Shown here one piece after another: positions 20,291 to 29,787 of a stretch of 64,000 nt of DNA; the stretch's first letter is position 1; every line of letters begins with the position of its first letter. The notes under the pieces are model-generated. The model was given only the letters and a program-made list of their open reading frames with translations, was not told where the DNA came from and searched no databases. The position numbers and the translations under genes are program-made. The stretch comes from Alistipes sp. (GTDB lineage Bacteria > Bacteroidota > Bacteroidia > Bacteroidales > Rikenellaceae), in assembly GCA_017437045.1 (NCBI GenBank), contig JAFSBY010000034.1, positions 1 through 64,000 on the forward strand, written 5' to 3'.

Positions 20291-21844
20291 ATGGATATTA
20301 CAACAACAATTGCTATCGCTCTCGGAGCGGCTGTTGTGGCTGTCGTGGTCTATGCCGTGGTGACAAACCTGATGGCCAAGACCTCGATCCGCAAACGCCG
20401 CGAGGCCGCCCTCAAGGAGGCCGAGGCCGAAGGCGAGATGCTCAAAAAGGAGAAGATGCTGCAAGCCAAGGAGCATTTCATGCAGCTCAAGAGTAACCAC
20501 GACCGCCAGGTCAATGAGCGCAATCAAAAGCTCCAGCAGAGCGAGCAGCGCGCCAAGCAGATTGAGCAGAACCTGCAAAATCAGCAGCGCGAACTGGACA
20601 AGAAGCTGCAGGAGAATGATCGTCTGAAGGAGCAGATGCAGAACCAGATGCAGCTGCTCGAGCACAAGAAGGAGGAGGTCGATCAGATGCGTCGTGAGCA
20701 GAATCAGCGTCTGGAGCAGATCTCGGGCCTCAGCTCGGAGGAGGCCAAGAACATCCTGATCGAGAACATGAAGGCCGAGGCCAAGACCGAGGCGGCTGCC
20801 TATATCAACGAGACGATCGAGGAGGCTAAACTGACCGCAACGAAGGAGGCTAAACGAATCATCGTGGCCTCGATTCAGCGCGTGGCTACCGAGACGGCGA
20901 TCGAGAATGCAGTGACGGTGTTCAACATCGAGAGCGACGAGGTGAAGGGTCGCATCATCGGCCGCGAGGGTCGCAATATTCGCGCCCTGGAGGCTGCAAC
21001 GGGCATCGAGATCATCGTCGATGATACGCCCGAGGCGATCATCTTGAGTGGCTTTGACCCCGTGCGTCGTGAGATTGCCCGCCTGGCGTTGCACCAGCTG
21101 GTGACCGATGGCCGCATCCACCCGGCACGTATCGAGGAGGTTGTGGCGAAGGTTAAGAAGCAGATCGAGGAGGAGATCGTTGAGGTGGGTAAGCGCACGG
21201 CGATCGACCTGGGTATCCACGGTCTGCACCCCGAATTGATTCGTTTGATCGGTAAGATGAAGTACCGCTCGTCGTATGGTCAGAACCTCTTGCAGCACGC
21301 TCGCGAGACGGCCAACCTGGCCGGTATCATGGCGGCCGAGCTGGGTCTGAACCCCAAGACGGCGCGTCGTGCCGGTCTGTTGCACGATATTGGCAAGGTG
21401 CCCGACGATGAGCCGGAGCTGCCGCACGCACTCATCGGTATGAAGCTGGCCGAGAAGTATAAGGAGAAGGCTGAGGTCTGCAACGCCATTGGTGCGCACC
21501 ACGATGAGATGGAGATGTCGTCGATGATCGCGCCGATTATTCAGGTGTGTGATGCCATTTCGGGTGCACGTCCCGGTGCTCGCCGCGAGGTAGTCGAGAG
21601 CTATATCAAGCGTCTGAAGGAGATGGAGAACATCGCCCTGTCCTATCCCGGCGTGGTGAAGACCTATGCTATTCAGGCCGGTCGTGAGTTGCGCGTAATC
21701 GTAGGTGCCGATAAACTGTCGGATCAGGAGTCGGAGAGCCTGTCGCACGATATCGCCAAGAAGATCCAGGACGAGATGACGTACCCGGGTCAGGTGAAGA
21801 TTACGGTGATACGTGAGACGCGCGCCGTTTCGTACGCTAAATAA
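20291..21844 (+). CDS. rny: Ribonuclease Y
   Basis: This membrane-anchored endoribonuclease initiates mRNA decay. The 517-residue protein has one N-terminal membrane helix (about 5-25) and a long coiled coil (about 30-165). A KH domain follows (about 200-270, with [15 protein letters not shown]), then an HD domain with the catalytic His-Asp in LLHDIGK near residue 363 and [11 protein letters not shown] downstream. The last 60 bp, including the stop codon, are repeated 153 bp downstream. Confidence 0.97.
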   Translation: MDITTTIAIALGAAVVAVVVYAVVTNLMAKTSIRKRREAALKEAEAEGEMLKKEKMLQAKEHFMQLKSNHDRQVNERNQKLQQSEQRAKQIEQNLQNQQRELDKKLQENDRLKEQMQNQMQLLEHKKEEVDQMRREQNQRLEQISGLSSEEAKNILIENMKAEAKTEAAAYINETIEEAKLTATKEAKRIIVASIQRVATETAIENAVTVFNIESDEVKGRIIGREGRNIRALEAATGIEIIVDDTPEAIILSGFDPVRREIARLALHQLVTDGRIHPARIEEVVAKVKKQIEEEIVEVGKRTAIDLGIHGLHPELIRLIGKMKYRSSYGQNLLQHARETANLAGIMAAELGLNPKTARRAGLLHDIGKVPDDEPELPHALIGMKLAEKYKEKAEVCNAIGAHHDEMEMSSMIAPIIQVCDAISGARPGARREVVESYIKRLKEMENIALSYPGVVKTYAIQAGRELRVIVGADKLSDQESESLSHDIAKKIQDEMTYPGQVKITVIRETRAVSYAK

Positions 21845-21998
21845 AGTCTGTTGCCCCGGGTACGCCATCCGGCTATATAGACAAACCCTCCAAACCTCCC
21901 TTTGATAAGGGAGGCTTTTTTTTGTCTTTCGACAAAAGCGGGTCAGGTGAAGATTACGGTGATACGTGAGACGCGTGCCGTTTCGTACGCTAAATAAA
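21786..21998 (+). repeat. Duplicated 3' end of rny (60-bp direct repeat)
   Basis: Bases 21786-21845 (last codons and stop of rny) recur at 21939-21998 with one difference (C to T). The 93 bp between the copies hold a terminator. The second copy has no start codon or upstream reading frame, so it is a non-coding relic. Confidence 0.9.
21895..21923 (+). terminator. Intrinsic terminator of rny
   Basis: CCTCCCTT (21895-21902) pairs with AAGGGAGG (21907-21914) around TGAT, followed by T8. It lies between the two copies of the rny 3' end. Confidence 0.8.
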
Positions 21999-22004
21999 CG
22001 AGCT

Positions 22005-22103
22005 GGAAAGGTGATTTCGGCGTTACGCTTGGGGAGAAAATGCTCACATACGTGTTGTATGCTCCGCTTTTCGCCCCTTCGCAAGCCTTGAAATCCCGCT
22101 TCC
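22005..22103. repeat. Imperfect palindrome of about 100 bp downstream of rny
   Basis: An outer arm pair (GGAA..GATTTC at 22005 and GAAATC..TTCC ending 22103) encloses an inner pair (GGGG-GAAAA..CATAC and GTATG..TTTTC-CCCC). No gene fits. It looks like an intergenic repeat element. Whether copies occur elsewhere cannot be seen from this window. Confidence 0.5.
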
Positions 22104-22128
22104 CATCGCATTTATTTCCTGGAAGACT

Positions 22129-22156
22129 GGGTTGCTCGAGAGGGCAACCCTTTTTT
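22129..22156 (+). terminator. Intrinsic terminator after the palindrome
   Basis: GGGTTGC (22129-22135) pairs with GCAACCC (22144-22150), followed by T6. It gives a second barrier to transcription before the SusCD locus. Confidence 0.75.
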
Positions 22157-22243
22157 GTCTCTGATCAGTCTCTCGGGCGGAGGTGTGATCCGAAATTACG
22201 TCGTTGCAATCCGATAAAAAGTCCGAGAAAGTTTTCTGTTTTA

Positions 22244-22274
22244 TTGTTTTATTAGCGGTTTTTGTCTATATTTG
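22244..22274 (+). promoter_or_regulatory. Promoter of the sialate-esterase gene and SusCD locus
   Basis: TTG (22244-22246), 20 nt, then TATATTTG (22267-22274). Transcription would start near 22281, leaving a leader of about 180 nt before the ATG at 22462. Confidence 0.7.
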
Positions 22275-22461
22275 CAGGGGAATCCCCGTATAAATATCCT
22301 GCCAAATTGGTGTTCGTGCTGGCTTAATCGGTTGATTGCGAGTGTGATAACGCGATTTGGACTGCGTTTCTGAACGAAAATTCGTTTGGATTTTTATTGC
22401 AAGAGGTGGGTTAAAACGTTTTAAGGATTCTCGTAAACGAACCAAAAAACCTAACGAACGT

Positions 22462-24354
22462 ATGAAACTTTGTTTTCGATTATTTACACGATGGATGGCG
22501 GTCTGCTCGCTGCTGTTGATGGCGACGTTTGCAATGGCGCAAAGTCTGACCGTGCCGACGGTGATTGGTGATAAGATGGTCTTGCAGCGCAACGCTACGG
22601 CCCACCTGTGGGGTACGGCCGAGCCGGGCTCGGAGTTGCGCATCACCGTGTCGTGGCAGAAGAAGCCGATCGTGGTCAAGGCCGATAATTATGGTCAGTG
22701 GCTGGCCGATGTGCCGACGACGGAGGCGGCCGAGGGGCAGAAGATCGTCATCAAGTGCGACAACGGCGAGCGTCTCTCCTTCTCGGATATCATGCTCGGT
22801 GAGGTGTGGGTCTGCTCGGGCCAGTCGAACATGCGTTTTACCGTCGCAAAGACGATCGACGTGGTCGAGGCTCTCAAGAAGCCCAATCCGAAGGTGCGCC
22901 TCTACGATACGGGTCGCCGCTCGTCGCGTGTGCCGTTGGACAATATCTATGAGGTGAGCTGGACGACGAGTGCTGCGGCCAATCTGCGCGATTTCTCGGC
23001 CGTGGGCTACGCCTTTGGTGATCGCCTGCAGCGTGAACTGAATGTCCCGATCGGTCTGATCTGCGCCTCGTATGGTGGCACGTCGATCGAGTCGTGGATG
23101 CCTGAAGAGGAGATCGTAAACAATCAGCTGTTCCTGACGGGTCTGAACAAGAGTTTGCAGGATAATGCCCACAAATGGAAGGGTAAGGAGCGTTATTTCG
23201 CTGCTGCACAATACAATGCCAATATCCATCCGCTGATCAATACGACGATTGCCGGTGTGATCTGGTATCAGGGTTGCCACAATGTGACCAATACGGTCAA
23301 TCATTACGACCAGCTGCTCGAGCGTTTCATCGTTTCGTGGCGCGAGCGTTTCCACAATCCCGAAATGCCGGTCTATGTGGTGCAGATCGCCCCACACACC
23401 TATCAGGGTAATAATGGTGCCTTGCTGCGCGAGAAGCAGGCCAAGGTGGCTGCTGAGATGGAGCATGTGGAGGTGATCGCCACGATCGATCAGAACGAGC
23501 GCACGGGCGACATCCATCCGCGCAACAAGCAGGTGGTGGCCGACCGCTTGGCTGCGGCAGCTTTGGGTGAGCACTATGGCTTGCCGATCGATTTCCGTTC
23601 GCCCACCTTCAAGGAGAAACGCAACGAGGGTAACAAGCTGCGTGTGAGCTTCCACGATGCCGAGAAGGGTCTGATGTGCCCCGATGGCAAGATCATCGGT
23701 TTCCAGGTGTCGGATCTGAACGGCTACTACCACCTGGCCCAGGCCGAGATCGACGGCTCGGAGCTGCTCGTGTGGTCGGACGAGGTGAATGAGCCGGCGA
23801 ACATCCGTTACTGCTTCGATGAGTGCGAGGGTAACCTCTACTGCGCGAACGGGCTGCCCGTGATCCCCTTCCGTACGGATTTCGATACGCGCCGTGTCAG
23901 CGCACGTGCCTTCTACGATACACTCTCCGAGATGGCCGTGACGGTGAAATATAAGGGGTGTGAGAAGAAGCCTTTCGTGGGGAAGCAAATCCACCTGTGG
24001 CAGAATAAGAATTGGGTGGTTCGCGAGCCGATGAAGGAGTTGCAGGGATGGGAGGTGCTGATTCCCGAGGTGCTGGAGGCCGGAGTTTTGACGCCGAAGA
24101 TGCAGATCACGGCCCACGACGATGGTTATGTCTATGTGCTGACGCGCAATCCGATTCTGATCTACGACAAGGAGGGCTGGGAGGTGATGCCGTGTACCGA
24201 TATGCCGATCTTCGACCTGGATAAGAAGAATCGTCCGCGCGGCCGCGTCTTCCTCTGCCGCCACGCGGTGAAGAAGGGCGAAACGGTGATGTTGCCCGCG
24301 ATGGAGAATATGACGGGTGTGCAACCCATTGCCAAGAAGATTATTTATCAATAA
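22462..24354 (+). CDS. Sialate O-acetylesterase-like secreted esterase
   Basis: The 630-residue protein probably removes O-acetyl groups from sialic acids or other acetylated sugars. A signal peptide is present (MKLCFRLFTRWMAVCSLLLM, cleaved after AMAQ). The nucleophile Ser122 sits in CSGQSNM, and the Asp-His pair is D350/H352 in GDIHPRNKQ, as in the SASA/SGNH esterase family. I chose the ATG at 22462 because it starts the signal peptide; the frame is open to 22357 but that stretch is leader-like. It is the first gene of the SusCD locus, so the substrate is probably a decorated host or diet glycan. The exact sugar is not shown. Confidence 0.85.
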   Translation: MKLCFRLFTRWMAVCSLLLMATFAMAQSLTVPTVIGDKMVLQRNATAHLWGTAEPGSELRITVSWQKKPIVVKADNYGQWLADVPTTEAAEGQKIVIKCDNGERLSFSDIMLGEVWVCSGQSNMRFTVAKTIDVVEALKKPNPKVRLYDTGRRSSRVPLDNIYEVSWTTSAAANLRDFSAVGYAFGDRLQRELNVPIGLICASYGGTSIESWMPEEEIVNNQLFLTGLNKSLQDNAHKWKGKERYFAAAQYNANIHPLINTTIAGVIWYQGCHNVTNTVNHYDQLLERFIVSWRERFHNPEMPVYVVQIAPHTYQGNNGALLREKQAKVAAEMEHVEVIATIDQNERTGDIHPRNKQVVADRLAAAALGEHYGLPIDFRSPTFKEKRNEGNKLRVSFHDAEKGLMCPDGKIIGFQVSDLNGYYHLAQAEIDGSELLVWSDEVNEPANIRYCFDECEGNLYCANGLPVIPFRTDFDTRRVSARAFYDTLSEMAVTVKYKGCEKKPFVGKQIHLWQNKNWVVREPMKELQGWEVLIPEVLEAGVLTPKMQITAHDDGYVYVLTRNPILIYDKEGWEVMPCTDMPIFDLDKKNRPRGRVFLCRHAVKKGETVMLPAMENMTGVQPIAKKIIYQ

Positions 24355-24383
24355 AAACAAATACAACTAAAAAACAACAACCT

Positions 24384-24539
24384 ATGAAAAGACAGATGAT
24401 TTATGAAGAGCCGACCGTGCAGCTCTATGAGGTGGCGGTCGAGGCCGGCTTCTCCGTTACGGGGGGGGGTAGCAGCGATTGGGGCGATGGTCGTCCCGGT
24501 GGCGACTTTGATGAGAACGAATACGATGATGAACTCTAA
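24384..24539 (+). CDS. 51-residue acidic Gly/Asp-rich peptide with a G9 tract
   Basis: The frame begins MKRQMIYEEPTVQLYEVAVE, continues with a Gly/Ser/Asp-rich tail and ends EYDDEL. It lies 29 bp after the esterase and ends 13 bp before the fimbrillin-like lipoprotein start. It has no signal peptide or membrane helix. Nine consecutive G residues (24461-24469) encode T-G-G-G. Losing one G would put this peptide in frame with the downstream lipoprotein. I recall similar short ORFs beginning MK-x-YxxP before surface-protein genes in Bacteroidales, but I cannot name a family. Function unknown. Confidence 0.6.
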   Translation: MKRQMIYEEPTVQLYEVAVEAGFSVTGGGSSDWGDGRPGGDFDENEYDDEL

Positions 24540-24552
24540 ACCGATGGTCGCT

Positions 24553-26577
24553 ATGAAAAAGTTTTGGATGATGCTGCTGGCTGCTGCCACGTTGGTAGGT
24601 TGCCAGAAGAGTGAGGATGTGGCCCCTGAGGCTGATCAGATTACGATCAAGGCCACGATGAGTTTCGATGCTGCATCGCGTACGACGATTCTGGAGCAGG
24701 ATGGCAACTATTTGGCTCGTTGGACCGAAGAGGACAAATATAATATTAAATTGGTTGGTATCAGTAGCGTTGGAGGTTTCTGGGATATCGACGCAAAAGA
24801 TATTCACCTCGAAAACGACGGTGAAACGGCTACGTTCGAGTTCGAGATGTACCCTGAGATGACGGATGATAGCTTTACCTTTGTTGCTGTAAATAGTTTC
24901 GCACACTATGGAACCAGTTCCGAGGCGGTTTGGTTACAATTGAAGGACGTCCAAACTCAAGATGGGCAGAATTACTACGATGCACATGCTGATCTGATTG
25001 TCTCGAAGCCGATTCAGGTTGACCGACCCACGGGTGATCTGAACCTGAATTTTACGATGGCACGCATGAATGCCCTTTTGAAACTCTCGTTGAAGAATTT
25101 CACGCTTGCTGAGGAGGAGAAAATTCAGTCGGTAACCTTTGCATGCGAACAACCGCTTGCGGGTAGAATCACTACCAATTTTGCCGATCTGGATGGTGTG
25201 ACCTATCCGATTCCCTATACGCTGACTGGCGAGGAGTCGAAGAGCATCACGTTTGACCTACAAGCCGGTGGTGATTTGTACCTCTCGACGCTGCCTGCCA
25301 CGCTCAAGGCCGGTGAGAGCTATACGGTAACGGTGAAGACCAACCAGAAGTATCTCATCAAGGAGGGTACGCTGGCTGCTGATCTGGTACTTACGGCCGG
25401 TGATATCACCTCCGTTTCGGTCAATATGGGCGATGCTGCCACGAAGAGCCGGGTCGAGAACCTGAGCGAGGAGTATGAGTATGCGATTGGTTATACCGAT
25501 GCAGAGGGTAAAGTTTGGTTGCTGCCCAGAACGGCAGTCAATCGTCGCCCGAGCGGCCACGAAGTAGGTGCAGCCGGTACGGGTTATAATGGAGACGCGT
25601 ATGATCTGACGGGAATCAGCATGAATGCGAAAGGTACCATTGAGGGCGAGTTAGCAGATTTGTATCGTTGGAAAATTGCCAAAACGGATGATCTCTATAA
25701 TTTCTACTATACCAATTCATCTGATGTTCCGATTTATCTGATTGCTTATGGTGAGCAAGATGCATCCGGTTTGGCAATCAAAGGATATAACACGAATGGT
25801 AAATTCCAAGCACAATATGGTGAGGTTTATGAAAATACCTTCTCGATTGTAGCTAAAGAGGGTGGTTATGATATTGTTTTTGCTCCGGCAAGCGGTTCGG
25901 CGACCTATAAATATGTTTATTTTACCGGAACGCAATATCGAATCGGTAAGACCTCGCCGACGACGGGCGTCTTGAACTTCTACCGCATTCAGCCTGCTCC
26001 GCAGAAGACGATCTATCCGGTGATTACGAAGGCCGCCGACATTACGGAGGGTACGTATGCCTTCTTGGCTAAAAAAGCAGATGGTGCCTACTATGCCTTG
26101 CCCAATACGAAGACGGTAGCCGATGGTGTCAATACATGCCCGACGGCCTATCCGCTTGATGTTGTTTCGATGACGATCGAGAATGGTGTGGTTACGGCTG
26201 CCGAGATTGGTAATCAATATAAGTGGGTGATCACGCATCGTGGTGAGACGGAGCAGTGGGATGTTCGCTCGGCTCTGGATATGCAATGTTTCCTGTGGCA
26301 GAAACCTTCGGGTGCTGGTATTGCTATCTGTACGCCGGATGAGCGAAATGCAGTTGATACGGGCTTTATGCCTGACTGGAACTTCTATGACGATGCAGCG
26401 AAGGGTATGCAGGCACAAACCCCCAATAGTGCAGCTCATACAACACCTCGCTGGCTCTATGTCGCTACGAATGCGAGTACGACAACCGGATGTCAGTGGT
26501 TGGGTGCCAAGTCGGCAACGGATGCTGTGGTGTTGGTTAAGATCTCCGATTCGACCGAGCAGATCGTAACAGAATAA
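24553..26577 (+). CDS. Fimbrillin-like surface lipoprotein with two C-terminal repeats
   Basis: The start MKKFWMMLLAAATLVGC (lipobox Cys17) was chosen over upstream in-frame Met codons, giving 674 residues. Residues about 20-295 resemble fimbrillin-family (Mfa-like) proteins, with SFDAASRTTI, YLARWTEEDKYNI and LNLNFTMARMNALLKLSL. Two related segments follow at about 300-480 and 485-674, each with a Gly-x-Tyr..Leu/Pro opening, a YxWxI/V strand and an aromatic or hydrophobic end. It sits between the 51-residue peptide and susC, so it may be a surface glycan-binding or accessory lipoprotein of the uptake system rather than a pilin. Role inferred. Confidence 0.75.
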   Translation: MKKFWMMLLAAATLVGCQKSEDVAPEADQITIKATMSFDAASRTTILEQDGNYLARWTEEDKYNIKLVGISSVGGFWDIDAKDIHLENDGETATFEFEMYPEMTDDSFTFVAVNSFAHYGTSSEAVWLQLKDVQTQDGQNYYDAHADLIVSKPIQVDRPTGDLNLNFTMARMNALLKLSLKNFTLAEEEKIQSVTFACEQPLAGRITTNFADLDGVTYPIPYTLTGEESKSITFDLQAGGDLYLSTLPATLKAGESYTVTVKTNQKYLIKEGTLAADLVLTAGDITSVSVNMGDAATKSRVENLSEEYEYAIGYTDAEGKVWLLPRTAVNRRPSGHEVGAAGTGYNGDAYDLTGISMNAKGTIEGELADLYRWKIAKTDDLYNFYYTNSSDVPIYLIAYGEQDASGLAIKGYNTNGKFQAQYGEVYENTFSIVAKEGGYDIVFAPASGSATYKYVYFTGTQYRIGKTSPTTGVLNFYRIQPAPQKTIYPVITKAADITEGTYAFLAKKADGAYYALPNTKTVADGVNTCPTAYPLDVVSMTIENGVVTAAEIGNQYKWVITHRGETEQWDVRSALDMQCFLWQKPSGAGIAICTPDERNAVDTGFMPDWNFYDDAAKGMQAQTPNSAAHTTPRWLYVATNASTTTGCQWLGAKSATDAVVLVKISDSTEQIVTE

Positions 26578-26597
26578 CTTTCGTAAATGGCCTTTAT

Positions 26598-26625
26598 GCC
26601 CCCGAGCCCAAAGGGGTTCGGGGGC
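26598..26625 (+). promoter_or_regulatory. GC-rich hairpin before susC
   Basis: GCCCCCGAGCCC (26598-26609) pairs with GGGGTTCGGGGGC (26613-26625). No T tract follows, so it is more likely an mRNA stability or processing element that sets differential expression inside the operon than a terminator. Confidence 0.5.
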
Positions 26626-26658
26626 GTAATCCAACTAAAAATTAGAACGTTTTAACCT

Positions 26659-29600
26659 ATGAAAAGATGGCAACTATGGTTGGTGGCCCTGCTTTCGTGC
26701 CTGACTCTGTCGGCTACGGCGCAGACCCCCTACCAATTGCGAGGACGCGTGGTCGATCGCAACGGTAATCCGTTGTTGGGTACGACCGTCGTCTGCAAAA
26801 ACAATCCCCAGGTGGGTACGGTGACCGGTGCCGATGGTTACTTTACGCTCAAAGTGACCCCGAACGAGGTGCTGGTCGTGAGCATGATCTCCTATGAGCC
26901 GCGCGAGGTGCCTGTGCAGGGACGTCGTACGCTGGTGGTCGAACTGTCGGATAGCAACGAGCAGATCGAGGAGGTCGTGGTGATCGGTTACGGTGAGCAG
27001 AGTGCCCGCGATGTGACCGGTGCTATCACCTCGGTCGATGTGGCAGCGATCGAACAGATGCCGACGACCGACGTGAACGAGGCCTTGCAGGGTCGTATGG
27101 CCGGTGTCGTGATCTCGTCGAACGACGGTCAGCCGGGTGAGGAGATGAATCTGGTGATCCGCGGTGCTAACTCCGTGACGCAGGATAACTCGCCCCTCTA
27201 TGTGGTTGATGGTTTCCCGACGGAGGATTTCTCGATGATGGATCTCAACCCGAACGATATTAAGTCGATCTCGATCTTGAAGGATGCCTCGGCCGGTGCG
27301 ATCTACGGTTCGCGTGGTGCCAATGGTGTCGTGATCATCGAGACGAAGAGCGGTCGCGGCAAGGTGACGGTCAATTACTCCGGCTCGCTGGCTATTAAGC
27401 AGGTAGCCAACAAGATGGATGTGATGGATCCGTATGAGTATGTGCGTTACCGCATCGAGCTCTATCCCGATTCGGCCTCGTCGCTGCTCGATGATGCCGG
27501 GATGACGCTCGACGACTACCGCAACGTCGAGGGCTATGATTGGCAGGAGGAGCTGTTCCAGACGGCACTGACGCACAACCATTCGGTGACCATGTCGGGT
27601 AGCTCGGACAATACGCAGTATATGTTCTCGGGTTCGTATCTGAATCAGGAGGGTGTCGTCATTTCGACCGGTTATGAGCGTTTCCAGGGTCGTCTGAAGC
27701 TCGACCAGAAACTCTCGCCGAAGCTGACGCTCGGTGTGAATGCTAACTACACCTACGGCGAGACGGATGGTGCTTTGGCTGCCGAGGCCGGCTCATCGAC
27801 CAGCTCGTGGCAGAGCTATCTGATGTATCGCGTATGGAGCTTCTCGCCCATCGACAAGGGTGTCTTGGATAGCGACGAGGGTGAGGAGGCCGAGGTCGAT
27901 GTGACCCAGCTCAACCCGATCACCTCGGCGGTCAATTCGCTGCGTCTGGTCGAGCAGAAGGCCTTCTTGGGTAATCTGTCGCTCAAGTATCAGATTACGC
28001 CCGAGTTGCGCTGGATGTCCACCTTTGGTATGAACCACCGCATGAACGAGGAGAAGCGTTTCAATAACAGCAAGACCTATGCCGGTTTCAAACACAAGTA
28101 CAACACGAACGGTCTGAATGGTTCGTACAACTCGGATACGCGCCGTGAGTGGGTGAACGAGAATACGCTCAATTTCAAGAAGAAGTTCAACCGCCGCCAT
28201 ACGCTCAACGCCATGGCCGGCTTTACGTTGCAGAACTATACGCGCAGCCGCTATGGATATAACGTGATCAAGATTCCGAACGACGCACTCGGATTCAGTG
28301 GTCTGGAGACCGGTACGCCGAACAAGATCCGTTCGACCGAGTCGCAGAATCGTACGATGTCGTTCCTGGGTCGTGTGAACTATTCGCTCTTGTCGCGTTA
28401 CCTGTTTACGGTGTCGTTCCGTGCCGATGGCTCGTCGAAATTCCCCGAGGATAACCGCTGGGGTTACTTCCCCTCGGCAGCCGTAGCTTGGCGCATCAAC
28501 AACGAGTCGTTCTTGAAGCGTGCCCGCTGGATCGACGACCTGAAGCTGCGTGTGAGCTGGGGTATCACGGGTAACAACCGCATTGGCGACTTCAGCTACT
28601 ACTCGGCACTCGATTATGTGGACCATTACGCGCTGGGTAATTCGACTCCGTCGGCTGCTGCGGGCATCTCGAGCTATGCCAACAAGGCCCTGACGTGGGA
28701 GGAGACCGAGCAGTATGACCTGGGTCTGGATCTCGCCGTGCTGAAGAATCGCATCCGCCTGACGGCCGATGTCTATCGCAAGACGACGCGCGACCTGCTG
28801 CTCAATGCCTACGTTCCCTTCTCGACCGGTGTCGGCTCGGCACAGCTCAACGTGGGTAGCGTGCGCAACGAGGGTATCGAGCTGACGCTCGAGACGGTCA
28901 ATGTCAAGACGCGCGACTTCACGTGGGCCTCGTCGTTCAACATCGCCTTCAACCGCAACGAGGTGTTGGAGTTGGCCAACGGTCAGACCTCCTTCACGAC
29001 CAATGTTGCGTGGACGGGTGATTTCAGTGCTACGCCGCTCTACATTACGCGTGTCGGTGGTCCGATCTCGTCGTTCTACGGCCTGATTTGGGACGGCGTC
29101 TACCAGCTGGAGGATTTCAACCAGCTGCCCAATGGCGCGTATGAGCTCAAATCGACCGTGCCCGATAACGGTAACAACCGCAACATCATCCAGCCCGGTG
29201 ACATCAAGTATGTCGATCAGAATGGCGACGGTACGATCACGAACGACGATATGGTAGTCATGGGCCGCACCTATCCGATCCATACGGGCGGTTTCAGCAA
29301 CGACTTCAAGTGGCGCAATCTGGCCCTCAACGTCTTCTTCCAGTGGAGCTATGGCAACGACATCATGAATGTCAATCGCATGGCGCTCGAGGGTAACTAT
29401 GCCGGTCGTGCGGTGAACCAGTTTGCCAGCTATAGCGACCGTTGGTCGTTCGAGAATCAGGACAGCCAGAATTTCCGTGCCGGTGGTTATGGCCCGCGTG
29501 GCTACTACTCGACCCGCACGTTGGAGGATGGCTCGTATCTGCGTCTGAAGAATGTCACCTTGTCGTACGATCTGCCGAATAAGGTCATTCGCAAGCTCTC

Positions 29601-29772
29601 GCTGGCGAAGGCGCAGGTCTATGTTTCGTTGCAGAACCTGTGGGTGCTGACCGATTACAGCGGTATGGATCCCGAGGTCTCGACGATGCACTCGACGCTG
29701 ACGCCGGGCTTCGATTATTCGGCCTATCCGCGTAACAAGACCTATACGTTTGGTGTGAAAATCGGATTTTAA
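26659..29772 (+). CDS. susC: SusC/RagA-family TonB-dependent outer-membrane transporter
   Basis: This 1037-residue outer-membrane receptor would import oligosaccharides or peptides captured with its SusD partner. Features in order: signal peptide (LSATAQ), carboxypeptidase-D-like regulatory domain (about 22-95), TonB-box region EEVVVIGYG (about 105-113), plug domain with LQGRMAGVVI, PLYVVDGFP and IYGSRGANGVVII, then a beta-barrel ending in KTYTFGVKIGF with the expected C-terminal aromatic. The RagA/SusC signature is unambiguous; the substrate is not shown. susD follows after 15 bp. Confidence 0.95.
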   Translation: MKRWQLWLVALLSCLTLSATAQTPYQLRGRVVDRNGNPLLGTTVVCKNNPQVGTVTGADGYFTLKVTPNEVLVVSMISYEPREVPVQGRRTLVVELSDSNEQIEEVVVIGYGEQSARDVTGAITSVDVAAIEQMPTTDVNEALQGRMAGVVISSNDGQPGEEMNLVIRGANSVTQDNSPLYVVDGFPTEDFSMMDLNPNDIKSISILKDASAGAIYGSRGANGVVIIETKSGRGKVTVNYSGSLAIKQVANKMDVMDPYEYVRYRIELYPDSASSLLDDAGMTLDDYRNVEGYDWQEELFQTALTHNHSVTMSGSSDNTQYMFSGSYLNQEGVVISTGYERFQGRLKLDQKLSPKLTLGVNANYTYGETDGALAAEAGSSTSSWQSYLMYRVWSFSPIDKGVLDSDEGEEAEVDVTQLNPITSAVNSLRLVEQKAFLGNLSLKYQITPELRWMSTFGMNHRMNEEKRFNNSKTYAGFKHKYNTNGLNGSYNSDTRREWVNENTLNFKKKFNRRHTLNAMAGFTLQNYTRSRYGYNVIKIPNDALGFSGLETGTPNKIRSTESQNRTMSFLGRVNYSLLSRYLFTVSFRADGSSKFPEDNRWGYFPSAAVAWRINNESFLKRARWIDDLKLRVSWGITGNNRIGDFSYYSALDYVDHYALGNSTPSAAAGISSYANKALTWEETEQYDLGLDLAVLKNRIRLTADVYRKTTRDLLLNAYVPFSTGVGSAQLNVGSVRNEGIELTLETVNVKTRDFTWASSFNIAFNRNEVLELANGQTSFTTNVAWTGDFSATPLYITRVGGPISSFYGLIWDGVYQLEDFNQLPNGAYELKSTVPDNGNNRNIIQPGDIKYVDQNGDGTITNDDMVVMGRTYPIHTGGFSNDFKWRNLALNVFFQWSYGNDIMNVNRMALEGNYAGRAVNQFASYSDRWSFENQDSQNFRAGGYGPRGYYSTRTLEDGSYLRLKNVTLSYDLPNKVIRKLSLAKAQVYVSLQNLWVLTDYSGMDPEVSTMHSTLTPGFDYSAYPRNKTYTFGVKIGF

Positions 29773-29787
29773 TCAAAGGAGGAGAAT

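Noticed and set aside
22357..22461. Extended N-terminus for the sialate-esterase protein
   Set aside because: The extra residues are basic and leader-like, and the true start at 22462 begins a clear signal peptide.
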